DNA of 64,000 bases from Mycobacterium sp. Root265 (GTDB taxonomy: Bacteria; Actinomycetota; Actinomycetes; Mycobacteriales; Mycobacteriaceae), in assembly GCF_001428895.1 (NCBI RefSeq), contig NZ_LMJA01000011.1:39699-103698 (forward strand). The letters are read 5' to 3'. Each line of letters opens with the position of its first letter. Position 1 is the first letter of the stretch. The notes below the pieces were generated by a model. That model worked only from the letters and a program-made list of their open reading frames with translations, was not told where the DNA came from and searched no databases. A program made the position numbers and the translations under genes. Positions 26,687 through 37,261 of this stretch are shown here, piece by piece.

Positions 26687-27943
26687 TCACGCTCCGGGGC
26701 GCTTGTGCGGCGTCCCGTGCACGCCCTCGGCGTAGGCGGTCTCCGCGTGCTGGGTGAAGTCGATGCCGGACAGTTCATCCTCGCGGGTGACGCGGAAGCC
26801 GACCGTCACCGCGATGAGTTTGGCGAGCGCGAAGGACACCGCGAACGCGAAGGCAGCGACGACGACGATCGCGAGCGTCTGCTTGCCCAGCTGGGTGATC
26901 CCGCCGCCGTAGAACAGTCCTTCCGGTCCGCCCGAGACCATCTCTGCGGCCAGCAGTCCGATCAGGAACGTGCCCACCACACCCCCGACGAAGTGCACCC
27001 CGACCACGTCGAGGGAGTCGTCGTAGCCGGCCTTGAATTTCCAGCCGATGGCGAACGAGCAGACCACGCCGGCGACGAGGCCGACCAGTATGGCACCGAG
27101 CGGTGTGACGAACCCGCACGACGGGGTGATCGCGACCAGACCGGCGACCACACCGGAGGCTGCACCGAAGGTGGTCGGATGGCCGTCGCGGAACCGTTCG
27201 ACGGCCAGCCAGCCGAGCATGCCAAGGCATCCGGCAAGCAGGGTATTGAGGAAGATCACGGCGGCCTTGCCATCGACAGCGAAGGCCGATCCGGCGTTGA
27301 ATCCGAACCAGCCGAACCACAGCAGACCGACACCGAGCAGCACGAACGGAAGGTTGTGCGGACGCATCGCCTCGGACTTGAAGCCGATGCGCGGACCGAG
27401 CACCAGAGCAAGCGCCAATGCCGATGCCCCGGACACGATTTCGACAACCAGTCCGCCCGCATAATCCAGCGCGCCGAACGTCGACAGCCAGCCGCCGGGT
27501 CCCCACACCCAGTGCGCCACCGGCGAATACACCAGCAGAGTCCATGCCGCCACGAACAACACCCAGGACGAGAACTTGGCGCGGTCGGCGATGGCCCCGC
27601 TCACCAGGGCCGCGGTCAGGATCGCGAACGCCAGCTGGAAGGTGACGAAGAGGAGTTCAGGGACATTGGAGCGCACCGCGTCGAGGTCGATACCGGACAG
27701 CCCGATGTGCTGCAGCCCGCCGATCAGTCCGCCACCGGCATCCTGACCGAACGCCAGGCTGTAGCCGGCCACCACCCACGTCACCGTGACGACCGGGATG
27801 GAGATGAAGCTCATCATGATCATGTTGAGCACGCCGGTCGAGCGCACCATGCCGCCGTAGAAAATGGCCAGACCGGGCGTCATCAACAGGACCATTGCGG
27901 TGCTGACAAGCAGCCAGGCCGTGGCGGCCGGATCGATCTGCAC
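26687..27943 (-). CDS. amt: Ammonium transporter (Amt family)
   Basis: 418 residues from a GTG with AAGGAGT five bases upstream. About 11 membrane helices with family signatures GLAIFYGGMVRSTGVLNM, the conserved DYAGGLVVEIVSG, FGWFGFNAGS and the late GVHFVGGVVGTF histidine. It conducts NH3/NH4+ across the cell membrane. No glnB gene is adjacent in the window, so the GlnK-coupled arrangement is not seen here. The earlier in-frame start at 28030 has no ribosome site. Confidence 0.92.
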   Translation of the reverse strand: MQIDPAATAWLLVSTAMVLLMTPGLAIFYGGMVRSTGVLNMIMMSFISIPVVTVTWVVAGYSLAFGQDAGGGLIGGLQHIGLSGIDLDAVRSNVPELLFVTFQLAFAILTAALVSGAIADRAKFSSWVLFVAAWTLLVYSPVAHWVWGPGGWLSTFGALDYAGGLVVEIVSGASALALALVLGPRIGFKSEAMRPHNLPFVLLGVGLLWFGWFGFNAGSAFAVDGKAAVIFLNTLLAGCLGMLGWLAVERFRDGHPTTFGAASGVVAGLVAITPSCGFVTPLGAILVGLVAGVVCSFAIGWKFKAGYDDSLDVVGVHFVGGVVGTFLIGLLAAEMVSGGPEGLFYGGGITQLGKQTLAIVVVAAFAFAVSFALAKLIAVTVGFRVTREDELSGIDFTQHAETAYAEGVHGTPHKRPGA

Positions 27944-28072
27944 GGGGACTCCTTCGTCTGAGCAAAACGCCCGGACGACTATGACACAGCCGTGCTGAGC
28001 CGCCGGCGGTTTCCCGTCGGCAGGGAGCAACTGGTGGCGTTCGCCGGCCTCGATGCGGGGTACTAGAGGTTC

Positions 28073-28297
28073 ATGGCTGACAACTCATGGATGGTCCAGA
28101 TTGGCGTCGTCGACGATCCACAGAACACGGGTGTGCCGCCGGTGCCGACCGACGTCTACCAGGGTGACGAGGAGGGTGCGCGGACCGAATACGCCGAGCG
28201 CTCCGCCGAGGCGCGCGAATCGGGCTACCGCTACGTCATGTTGCGGCATCTCGGTGATGTGGTCGAGTGCTGGGGAACTCCGCCTGCTGCGGGCTGA
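28073..28297 (+). CDS. Small acidic protein of unknown function
   Basis: 74 residues from an ATG. It is acidic, with no signal peptide or membrane segment. The sequence ends in an orderly YRYVMLRHLGDVVECWGTP stretch, which argues for a real folded protein. I do not recognise it. It lies between the divergent ammonium transporter and the tRNA-Leu gene and converges on the tRNA. Confidence 0.55.
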   Translation: MADNSWMVQIGVVDDPQNTGVPPVPTDVYQGDEEGARTEYAERSAEARESGYRYVMLRHLGDVVECWGTPPAAG

Positions 28298-28330
28298 GAG
28301 CGGCAAGGCTGAACTCGGAAAGTCACTACA

Positions 28331-28416
28331 TGGTGCGGGCGGAGGGATTCGAACCCTCACGCTCTTCCGAGCACCGGCACCTAAAGCCGGCATGTCTGCC
28401 GTTCCATCACGCCCGC
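28331..28416 (-). tRNA. tRNA-Leu (anticodon UAG), CCA encoded
   Basis: 86 bases on the minus strand. The acceptor stem GCGGGCG/CGCCCGC is followed by A and an encoded CCA. The anticodon stem CCGGC/GCCGG encloses the loop TTTAGGT with anticodon TAG, which reads CUA. The long class II variable arm and the T-arm GGTTCGAATCC are intact. Confidence 0.95.
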
Positions 28417-28501
28417 AAGCGGGTTCAGACTACCGTCTCGCTGCGCGTATCTGGTTGTCGGTGGGCCGAACTAACGTCGAGCGCAGGCAGCGGGAGGCCC
28501 T

Positions 28502-29227
28502 ATGCGCTCGATCGAAGATTTCGCCACTGTGCGTTCGCTGATTGACGCAGGATTGAACGACTGTGCGATCTCACGACTAACGGGGATACCTCGGCGCACT
28601 GTCTGCGATTGGCGACACAACCGCCGTTCAATCACACCGCGCGACAGCTGCAGCAACCACGACTACAGCATGCTGCCGTCGGACGCGTACAGCTACCTCC
28701 TGGGCATGTACCTCGGCGACGGCTACATCAGCCGCTGCCGTTCCGTGTGGCGGCTCCGCGTGACACTCGACAAGAAGTATCCGGGGATCATCGAGAACTG
28801 CTGTGAAGCCATCGACAAAATCATGCTTGGCCAACGTGCGACGGTATTCCCCCGCAAGACCGGTTGCGTCGACGTGTCGCTCTTCTCCAAACACTGGCCC
28901 TGTCTGTTTCCCCAACACGGAGCAGGCCCGAAGCACCGCCGCCCGATCGTCCTGGAACCCTGGCAACAGGCCCACGTCGACGCCGCCACCGAGCACTTCG
29001 TCCGCGGCCTCATCCACAGCGACGGCTGCCGGGTGGTGGCCAACGACCGCGGGGTCGCCAGCGTCCGATACCACTTCACCAACCACTCCACGGAGATCCG
29101 CGAGCTGTTCTGCGCGGCCCTCGACTCTCTGCGCATCCCGTGGACCCAGAACAGCCGCTACATGATCGCGGTGTATCGAAAAGCCGCGACCGCGCGCCTC
29201 GACGAGTTCATCGGCCCCAAGGTATGA
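28502..29227 (+). CDS. Solitary LAGLIDADG-family protein with N-terminal helix-turn-helix
   Basis: 241 residues. Residues 1-40 form a resolvase-like HTH (IDAGLNDCAISRLTGIPRRTVCDW). Two LAGLIDADG-like helices follow: LLGMYLGDGYI near residue 66 and FVRGLIHSDGC near residue 167. Each keeps the acidic Asp that would bind metal, so nuclease chemistry is possible. It is not inside an intron or intein. It begins 85 bases from the tRNA-Leu gene. It could be a homing-type endonuclease or a DNA-binding regulator derived from one. Confidence 0.8.
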   Translation: MRSIEDFATVRSLIDAGLNDCAISRLTGIPRRTVCDWRHNRRSITPRDSCSNHDYSMLPSDAYSYLLGMYLGDGYISRCRSVWRLRVTLDKKYPGIIENCCEAIDKIMLGQRATVFPRKTGCVDVSLFSKHWPCLFPQHGAGPKHRRPIVLEPWQQAHVDAATEHFVRGLIHSDGCRVVANDRGVASVRYHFTNHSTEIRELFCAALDSLRIPWTQNSRYMIAVYRKAATARLDEFIGPKV

Positions 29228-29251
29228 ATCGGCGGACGGTAAAGTCGACCC

Positions 29252-29635
29252 ATGTCCACTACACGACGTAGGAGACCGGCGCTCATCGCGCTGGCCGCCG
29301 TCGGCGCCGGCGGCTGCCTGCTGCTGGCGTGGTGGCAGTGGACCCGCTACGAGTCGAACTCGGGCACGTTCCTGAATCTCGGGTACGCCTTGCAGTGGCC
29401 GATGTTCGCCGCGTTCTGCGTCTACGCGTACTTCAAGTTCGTACGCCTCGAGGAAGCCCCACCGAGCTACGAGCAGACGGACACCGAGCGCGCCACCGAG
29501 ATCCCGGCCGGCCTCCTCCCGGAACGCCCCAAGGCCGCGGCGCCGGCCGACGACGATCCGACGCTGCGGGAGTACAACGCCTACCTCGCCGATCTCGCAC
29601 AATCCGAAAACCCTGACGACAGGACCAGCACATGA
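29252..29635 (+). CDS. lprD: LprD-like lipoprotein/transmembrane protein
   Basis: 127 residues. The N-terminus has a hydrophobic stretch with a possible lipobox (GAGGC near residue 22), then WWQWTRYES, a second hydrophobic segment (WPMFAAFCVYAYFKF), and an acidic, Pro-rich cytosolic tail. The position beside the DUF3817 gene matches the M. tuberculosis lprD-Rv1342c pair, hence the symbol. Function is unknown. The stop overlaps the next start by four bases (ATGA). Confidence 0.7.
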   Translation: MSTTRRRRPALIALAAVGAGGCLLLAWWQWTRYESNSGTFLNLGYALQWPMFAAFCVYAYFKFVRLEEAPPSYEQTDTERATEIPAGLLPERPKAAAPADDDPTLREYNAYLADLAQSENPDDRTST

Positions 29636-29994
29636 GCACCCCAGAGACCCCGGCCGAAACCAGCAGCCAGGAACCCTTGGTTCCGCTGTCCTCCATCCAG
29701 AAGGCCCTGGCGAGCTACCGGGTCCTGGCCTGGGCGACCGGCCTGTGGCTGATCGCGCTCTGCTACGAGATGGTGCGCAAGTACGGATTCCAGGACGACT
29801 CACTGAGCTGGATCGCCGTGGTGCACGGCTGGGTGTACTTCGCCTACCTGATCGCCACCGCGAACCTGGCGGTGAAGGTTCGCTGGCCGCTCGGTCGCGC
29901 GATCGGCACCCTGATCTCCGGAACCGTTCCCCTGCTGGGTCTCATCGTGGAGCACTTCCAGACGCAAGACGTGAAGAAGCGCTTCGGTCTGTGA
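29632..29994 (+). CDS. DUF3817 integral membrane protein (Rv1342c-like)
   Basis: 120 residues with three membrane helices and the DUF3817 pattern: LASYRVLAWATGLWLI, the Lys/Glu-flanked first loop, VVHGWVYFAYLIATANLAV. The His-Gly pair in the second helix is shared with the second DUF3817 protein at 52950. It is coupled to the LprD-like gene and its last 53 bases overlap the convergent MFS gene. Confidence 0.85.
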   Translation: MSTPETPAETSSQEPLVPLSSIQKALASYRVLAWATGLWLIALCYEMVRKYGFQDDSLSWIAVVHGWVYFAYLIATANLAVKVRWPLGRAIGTLISGTVPLLGLIVEHFQTQDVKKRFGL

Positions 29995-31417
29995 CCTCGG
30001 CCTGCTGACGCGCCACCGGGATCAACAGCGTCAGCACCGCGGACAGTGCGGACACCGCCGCCGCGACGATCAGCGCGACCCGGAACCCGTCCAGGGTGGG
30101 CACCTCATGTCCTCCGGCGGTCATCGTCATCGCCGCCAGGATGGCGCCGAGCACGGCACTGGAGATCGAGGTGCCCAGCGACCGCGCGAGCGCGTTGAGA
30201 CCGTTGGCGGCCGCGGTCTCCGACATCGGCACCGCGGCGTTGATGAGCGCCGGCATGGACGCATAGGCGAAGCCCACCCCGATGCTGATGAGAACGTTGA
30301 GCGCGAGCACCTGCGGACCGCTGCCGAGCAGCCACAGCCCGGACAGGTAGGACGCGGCGATGATGACGCAGCCGACAAACAACGTGAAACGGGGTCCGCG
30401 GGCCCCGGCCACCCTGGCCGCGATCGGCGCCATCACCATCATCGCCAGCCCGCCGGGCGCCATCCACAGCCCCGCCTCCAGCATGGTCATGCCGAGCCCG
30501 TAACCGGTGTCGGTGGGTAATTCGAGCACTTGCGGCGCGATCAACGTCAGTGCGAACATCGCGAATCCGACACCGACCGAGGCGATGTTGGTGAGCAGGA
30601 CCGGCGGCCGAACCGAGGTGCGCAGGTCCACGATCGGTGAGTCGAAGCGCAGCTGCCACACCACGAAGACGGCGAACACCGCCAGCGATGCCGCGAACAT
30701 CCCGACGGTGATGCCCGAGGTCCAGCCCCAGTCCCGGCCCTTGGTGACACCGAGCAACAACGTCACCAGCCCACCGGCGAGCAGGAGTGCACCCAAAGGA
30801 TCGAGCCGGTCACTCGAGGAGGCCGGCACCGCGGGCACCAGCACGACGAAGAGCACCAGCAGCACGACGCCGAGCGCCGCGGCGAACCAGAACAGGGCAT
30901 GCCAGCTGAACTGCTGAGCGATCGCGGCCGAGAGCGGCAACCCGAGCGCGCCGCCCACTCCCAGCGAGGAACTCATCAGGCCCATCGCACTGCCCACCCG
31001 CTCGGCGGGCACCGAGGCCCGCAGCACGCTGATGCCCAGCGGGATGATCGGGATACCCAGCCCCTGCAGGCCACGGCCGATGACGAACGGGACGAGCGAG
31101 GTGCTCAGTGCGGACACCAGCGATCCGCCGACCAGCACCGCGGCGCAGACGATCATGATCGGTTTCGGGCCGTAGAGATCGCCGAGGCGCCCGAAGACCG
31201 GTGTGGTGACGGCGGCCGTCAGCAGCGTGGCGGTGATGGCCCAGGACGCGTTGGACGGGCTGGCGTGCAACAGCTTCGGCAGCTCCGGGATGAGCGGGAT
31301 GATCAGGGTCTGCATCAGCGAGACGCTGATACCGGCAGCGCACAGCACGGCGACGAGGACGCCGGGGTGGGCCGATAACGGCCGTCGCTGCTCGGTGGAG
31401 ACCACGGCCGCGAGCAT
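29942..31417 (-). CDS. Major facilitator superfamily drug exporter (DHA2-like, 14 helices)
   Basis: 491 residues with about 14 membrane helices. The GRLGDLYGPKP loop between helices 2 and 3 is the MFS motif A, and GLGVGGALGLPL near residue 150 matches the antiporter motif C pattern. It probably exports small lipophilic compounds by proton antiport. It lies downstream of rdgB on the same strand but is separated by a strong hairpin. The ATG at 31417 lacks a ribosome site, and an in-frame GTG at 31405 is an alternative. Confidence 0.88.
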   Translation of the reverse strand: MLAAVVSTEQRRPLSAHPGVLVAVLCAAGISVSLMQTLIIPLIPELPKLLHASPSNASWAITATLLTAAVTTPVFGRLGDLYGPKPIMIVCAAVLVGGSLVSALSTSLVPFVIGRGLQGLGIPIIPLGISVLRASVPAERVGSAMGLMSSSLGVGGALGLPLSAAIAQQFSWHALFWFAAALGVVLLVLFVVLVPAVPASSSDRLDPLGALLLAGGLVTLLLGVTKGRDWGWTSGITVGMFAASLAVFAVFVVWQLRFDSPIVDLRTSVRPPVLLTNIASVGVGFAMFALTLIAPQVLELPTDTGYGLGMTMLEAGLWMAPGGLAMMVMAPIAARVAGARGPRFTLFVGCVIIAASYLSGLWLLGSGPQVLALNVLISIGVGFAYASMPALINAAVPMSETAAANGLNALARSLGTSISSAVLGAILAAMTMTAGGHEVPTLDGFRVALIVAAAVSALSAVLTLLIPVARQQAEVTDRSASSRLASGSAPR

Positions 31418-31463
31418 TACACGTTAGTTGCGCTATGCAAAATTCTGGCGGTCCCCACACTGT

Positions 31464-31524
31464 GGCGAAACTCGCGTACCGGTTGCTGCGCGCGCGGATT
31501 TACGACGGGTACGCGAGTTTCGCC
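31464..31524. repeat. Long inverted repeat with 17-bp arms, probable terminator of the rphA-rdgB run
   Basis: GGCGAAACTCGCGTACC at 31464-31480 and its exact complement at 31508-31524 are separated by 27 bases. It lies 18 bases after the rdgB stop and before the MFS start. The large loop and the GTACGCGAG-type arms are unlike the tight hairpins elsewhere in the window, so a dispersed repeat element is possible. Confidence 0.7.
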
Positions 31525-31541
31525 CGAAAAGTTGTGGACGG

Positions 31542-32141
31542 CTACACCAGCGTGCGCAGTGCCGGCACCAGCAGCGCCAGCGCGCGGCCGCGATGCGAGG
31601 CCGCGTCCTTCTCGGCCGGGGTCAGTTCGGCCGCCGACCGCGCCGATCCGTCCGGGACGAAGATCGGGTCGTAACCGAACCCACCGTCGCCCCGCGGTTC
31701 CCGTGCGATCGCGCCGGTCCACTCGCCGCGGACCACCGTCTCCCCGGCACCGGAAACCAGTGCACACGCCGAGACGAAGGCCGCCCCGCGCCGTTCGTCG
31801 GGGACATCGCGCAGCTGACCCAGCAGCAGTTCCAGGTTCGCCACGTCATCGCCGTGGGCACCCGACCACCGCGCCGACAGCACGCCGGGCATGCCGTTCA
31901 GCGCATCGACGGCCAGTCCCGAGTCATCGGCCACCGCCGGGATCCCGGTGGCGGCGTAGGCGTCGCGCGCCTTGGCCAACGCGTTCTCCTCGAAGGTCGC
32001 GCCGGTCTCGGGAGCCTCCTCGAACGGGGGCACATCGGTCAGCGACAGCAGCGTCAGCCCGGAGAGTCCGGCCGCGTCGAGCACCCGGCGCAGCTCGGCC
32101 AACTTCTTGGCGTTACGGGAGGCAACCAGCAGCCGGGACAT
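31542..32141 (-). CDS. rdgB: dITP/XTP pyrophosphatase (RdgB/HAM1)
   Basis: 199 residues with LLVASRNAKKLAELRRVL at the N-terminus, TFEENALAKARDAY, DDSGLAVDAL and GFGYDPIFVP, all signatures of the Ham1/RdgB family. It hydrolyses dITP, ITP and XTP to monophosphates and so keeps deaminated purines out of DNA. It starts three bases after the rphA stop. The two genes are paired the same way in M. tuberculosis. Confidence 0.95.
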   Translation of the reverse strand: MSRLLVASRNAKKLAELRRVLDAAGLSGLTLLSLTDVPPFEEAPETGATFEENALAKARDAYAATGIPAVADDSGLAVDALNGMPGVLSARWSGAHGDDVANLELLLGQLRDVPDERRGAAFVSACALVSGAGETVVRGEWTGAIAREPRGDGGFGYDPIFVPDGSARSAAELTPAEKDAASHRGRALALLVPALRTLV

Positions 32142-32143
32142 CC

Positions 32144-32926
<783 letters not shown>

Positions 32927-32945
32927 GAGGCAACACTAACCGGCC

Positions 32946-33713
32946 TCAGTGACGCGTCACATCGAAGGTCTCGCCGCACACCACCGCATGCACCGGACCG
33001 TCGAACTCGGCCTTGGCCTCGCTGATCACATCTTCCCGCGATGTCCACGGCGGAATGTGGGTGAGCAGCAGTTCACCCACCCCGGCGCGGGCGGCGATCT
33101 GACCCGCCTCGGTACCGGAGAGGTGCAGGTTAGGTGGGCGCTCCGGCGAGTGCGTCCACGACGCCTCGCACAGGAACACGTCGACGCCGCGCGCCAATTC
33201 GACTACGGCATCACAGATCCCGGTGTCCCCGCTGTAGGCGAACGTGACGCCGTCACGGTCGGTGAAGCGCATGCCGTAGGACTCGGTGGGATGGCACACC
33301 AGCCGCGGCTCGACCGTCAGCGCGCCCAGCTTCACGGCCCGGCCGTCTACCCAGGACTGCACCTCGAAGATGTCGGAGATGTCGTCGACCTCGCCGCCCT
33401 CGGGTGAGGACGCCGCACCGAGGCGCTCCCAGGTGTGCGTGGGGCCGAACAACAATGCGCGCCCCTCGGGCGGATTGGGGTGGTACCGGCGCCAGACGAA
33501 CAGCCCGGGCATGTCCAGGCAGTGGTCGGCATGCAGGTGCGAGAGCAGCACGTTCACCGCGCCGGGATCGGCGTGACGCTGCAGCGCGCCGAGCACGCCG
33601 CCACCGAAGTCGAGCACCATCGGCGCCGTGTCGGGTTCGGTCAGCAGATATCCGGACGCGGGCGAATCAGGGCCGACAACACTGCCGGAACAACCCAGTA
33701 CGGTGACTCGCAC
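32946..33713 (-). CDS. Metallo-beta-lactamase-fold hydrolase (Rv1339-like, cyclic-nucleotide phosphodiesterase type)
   Basis: 255 residues from the GTG at 33713. It has the metal motif SHLHADHCLD near residue 71, the Asp in AYSGDTG and the late HIPPW histidine. The M. tuberculosis homologue Rv1339 was reported as an atypical cAMP phosphodiesterase, so this may hydrolyse cAMP made by the cyclase at 56198. That function is transferred from the homologue. The longer in-frame start at 33773 has no support. Confidence 0.85.
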   Translation of the reverse strand: MRVTVLGCSGSVVGPDSPASGYLLTEPDTAPMVLDFGGGVLGALQRHADPGAVNVLLSHLHADHCLDMPGLFVWRRYHPNPPEGRALLFGPTHTWERLGAASSPEGGEVDDISDIFEVQSWVDGRAVKLGALTVEPRLVCHPTESYGMRFTDRDGVTFAYSGDTGICDAVVELARGVDVFLCEASWTHSPERPPNLHLSGTEAGQIAARAGVGELLLTHIPPWTSREDVISEAKAEFDGPVHAVVCGETFDVTRH

Positions 33714-33881
33714 ATCTCTAGCTTGCCATGCCCTACAGCATCGGGGCGAAGGCATCACCGCATTGGGCGACAAGTTTCATTTTGTGTCGCCGCCGTGACG
33801 CGGGACGGCGCCGCGCCGGGCCGTCTGCTGCGCATCATTCGCGTCGGCACAGTGGTCCGACGCACATCAGCACACGCGACC

Positions 33882-35512
<1,631 letters not shown>

Positions 35513-35785
35513 TTACCCACCTGCAACGGCGGGCAGGATCGTCACCGAATCACCGTCGGCGATCACGGTTTCCAGGCCACCGGAGAACCGGACGTCCTCA
35601 TCGTTGACGTAGATGTTGACGAAGCGGTGCAACTTGCCGTTGTCCACCAGGCGCTCGGAGATCCCCGAGTAGTTGCTCTCGAGATCGGCGATGATGGCCT
35701 GCAAGGTGTCACCGGCGGCGTTCACCCGCTTCTCCCCGCCGGTGTGGGTGCGCAAGATGGTGGGGATCGACACGACTACTGACAC
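35513..35785 (-). CDS. cysO: Sulfur-carrier protein CysO (ubiquitin-like)
   Basis: 90 residues from a GTG with AAGGAG six bases upstream. It has the ThiS/MoaD beta-grasp fold with the C-terminal PAVAGG, whose Gly-Gly end becomes the thiocarboxylate. It carries sulfide to CysM, forming a CysO-cysteine adduct that Mec cleaves. Confidence 0.95.
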   Translation of the reverse strand: MSVVVSIPTILRTHTGGEKRVNAAGDTLQAIIADLESNYSGISERLVDNGKLHRFVNIYVNDEDVRFSGGLETVIADGDSVTILPAVAGG

Positions 35786-35796
35786 GGTGGCTCCTT

Positions 35797-36213
35797 TTAT
35801 CCGTACTGCTCGACGATGCTGACAGGTTCTTCGGTGACGACGCCGTCGAGGATGCGATAGCTGCGCAGTTCGTGCACCTCGGGGTCGCGGGTGGAGATGA
35901 GCACATAATGGGCGTCGGGCTCTGCGGCGATCGCGACGTCGGTGCGGCTCGGATAGGCCTCGGTCCCTGTGTGCGAGTGATAGATCACCACTGGCACTTC
36001 GTCGGCCTCGTCCATCGCCTTCCACACCCGGAGGTGCTCCATGGAGTCAAACCGGTAGAACGTCGGGGACCGCTCGGCATTGACCATCTGGATGAAACGC
36101 TCAGCGCGATCCGAACCCTCCGGTCCGGCGATCACACCGCACGCTTCGTCGGGATGGTCGGCGCGCGCGTGGGCGACCATGGCGTCCACCAGATCGGCGC
36201 GGATCACCAGCAC
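35797..36213 (-). CDS. mec: CysO-cysteine peptidase Mec (JAMM metalloprotease)
   Basis: 138 residues from a GTG with GGAG seven bases upstream. The JAMM zinc site reads IYHSHTGTEAYPSRTD, with both His and the Asp in place. It releases cysteine from the CysO-cysteine adduct. It begins one base after the P1-peptidase stop and 11 bases before cysO. Confidence 0.94.
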   Translation of the reverse strand: MLVIRADLVDAMVAHARADHPDEACGVIAGPEGSDRAERFIQMVNAERSPTFYRFDSMEHLRVWKAMDEADEVPVVIYHSHTGTEAYPSRTDVAIAAEPDAHYVLISTRDPEVHELRSYRILDGVVTEEPVSIVEQYG

Positions 36214-36214
36214 G

Positions 36215-37261
36215 TCAAGTCTCCGTTTCTCGGGGGAACGCTCCGGGCAACAGGCCCCGGTAGGTGGGTATTCCGGCGATCGACTCCGCTGCCAGCACAC
36301 CGACCAGTACGGCACGGGCCAGGCAGTCGGCCGCGGCGGCGCCGATCGCGGTGAGCAGCGCCGTCTCCGGTGACATCGCAGTCGGGACCTTCTCCGACGG
36401 CGGCACCTGCACCGCCCCGGTGGCCAGCGCGAACACGGTGTCACCGTCCACCGGAGTGTGCGCCGGACGGATGGTGTGGGCAAGTCCGTCCTGGGCCGCG
36501 ATGGCGATGCGGCGACACCCGGCTGGGCTGATCGCCGCGTCGGTGGCGACGACGGCGATGGTGGTGTTCAGCGGGCCGCTCTTCTTGTCGAGGCCGGCGA
36601 AGTCGGCCACCTCGTCGGGCGGCGGCGCGGTCAATCCGAACGCGGCGATGAGGTCGGCCATCCAGGGCAGCCCGGTGGCCGGGTCGATCACATTGCCCCC
36701 GGAGTTGACGGCGACGACCGCCCCCACCGTCACCCCGATATCGGGCAGGGTCAGCGAGGCGGTACCGATCCCGCCCTTGAGGACGCCGGCGCGGGCTCCG
36801 GCCCCGGCACCGACGTTGCCGACCGCCACGCGGTCGCCGGCGGACTGCACGGCGGCGTACCCGAACTCCGCGCCCGGGCGGCAGCCCCAACCGCCGACCG
36901 GCAGATCGAAGATGACCGCGCCCGGCACGATCGGCACCACGCCGCCTTCCATCGATACACCGCGGCCCTGCTCCTCGAGCCAGGTCATCACGCCGTCGGC
37001 GGCGGCCAGTCCGTAGGCGCTGCCGCCGGTGAGCAGCACCGCATCGACGTGGCGGACGCTGTTCGACGGGTCCAGCAGATCGGTCTCGCGGCTGCCCGGG
37101 GCCCCGCCCCGGCAGTCCACCGCACCGACCGTGCCCTCCGGCGCCAACACGACGGTGCTACCGCACGCCCATCCCGAGCCCAGCGTGGCGTCATCGTCGA
37201 TCCGGTGGTGATGACCGACCCGGATGCCGGCAACATCGGTGATGGAGCCGAAATCGGTCAC
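36215..37261 (-). CDS. P1-family (DmpA-type) self-processing aminopeptidase, Rv1333-like
   Basis: 348 residues from a GTG overlapping the DUF2017 stop (GTGA). It matches the DmpA/P1 layout: ITDVAGIRVGHHH at the start, LLTGGSAYGLAAADGV, and the self-cleavage region SGPLNTTIAVVATDA near residue 232, where a Thr would become the N-terminal nucleophile. Family members are D- or beta-aminopeptidases. The substrate here is unknown. Confidence 0.9.
   Translation of the reverse strand: MTDFGSITDVAGIRVGHHHRIDDDATLGSGWACGSTVVLAPEGTVGAVDCRGGAPGSRETDLLDPSNSVRHVDAVLLTGGSAYGLAAADGVMTWLEEQGRGVSMEGGVVPIVPGAVIFDLPVGGWGCRPGAEFGYAAVQSAGDRVAVGNVGAGAGARAGVLKGGIGTASLTLPDIGVTVGAVVAVNSGGNVIDPATGLPWMADLIAAFGLTAPPPDEVADFAGLDKKSGPLNTTIAVVATDAAISPAGCRRIAIAAQDGLAHTIRPAHTPVDGDTVFALATGAVQVPPSEKVPTAMSPETALLTAIGAAAADCLARAVLVGVLAAESIAGIPTYRGLLPGAFPRETET

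Noticed and set aside
28298-29251. A prophage or integrative element at tRNA-Leu
   Set aside because: No integrase gene, no direct repeat of the tRNA 3' end and no shift in gene content nearby apart from the LAGLIDADG gene.
33714-33881. A decayed murI remnant between the Rv1339-like and rhomboid genes
   Set aside because: No frame in the 168 bases resembles the glutamate racemase motifs (for example the GVFDSGVGGL start or the CNTAS segment).
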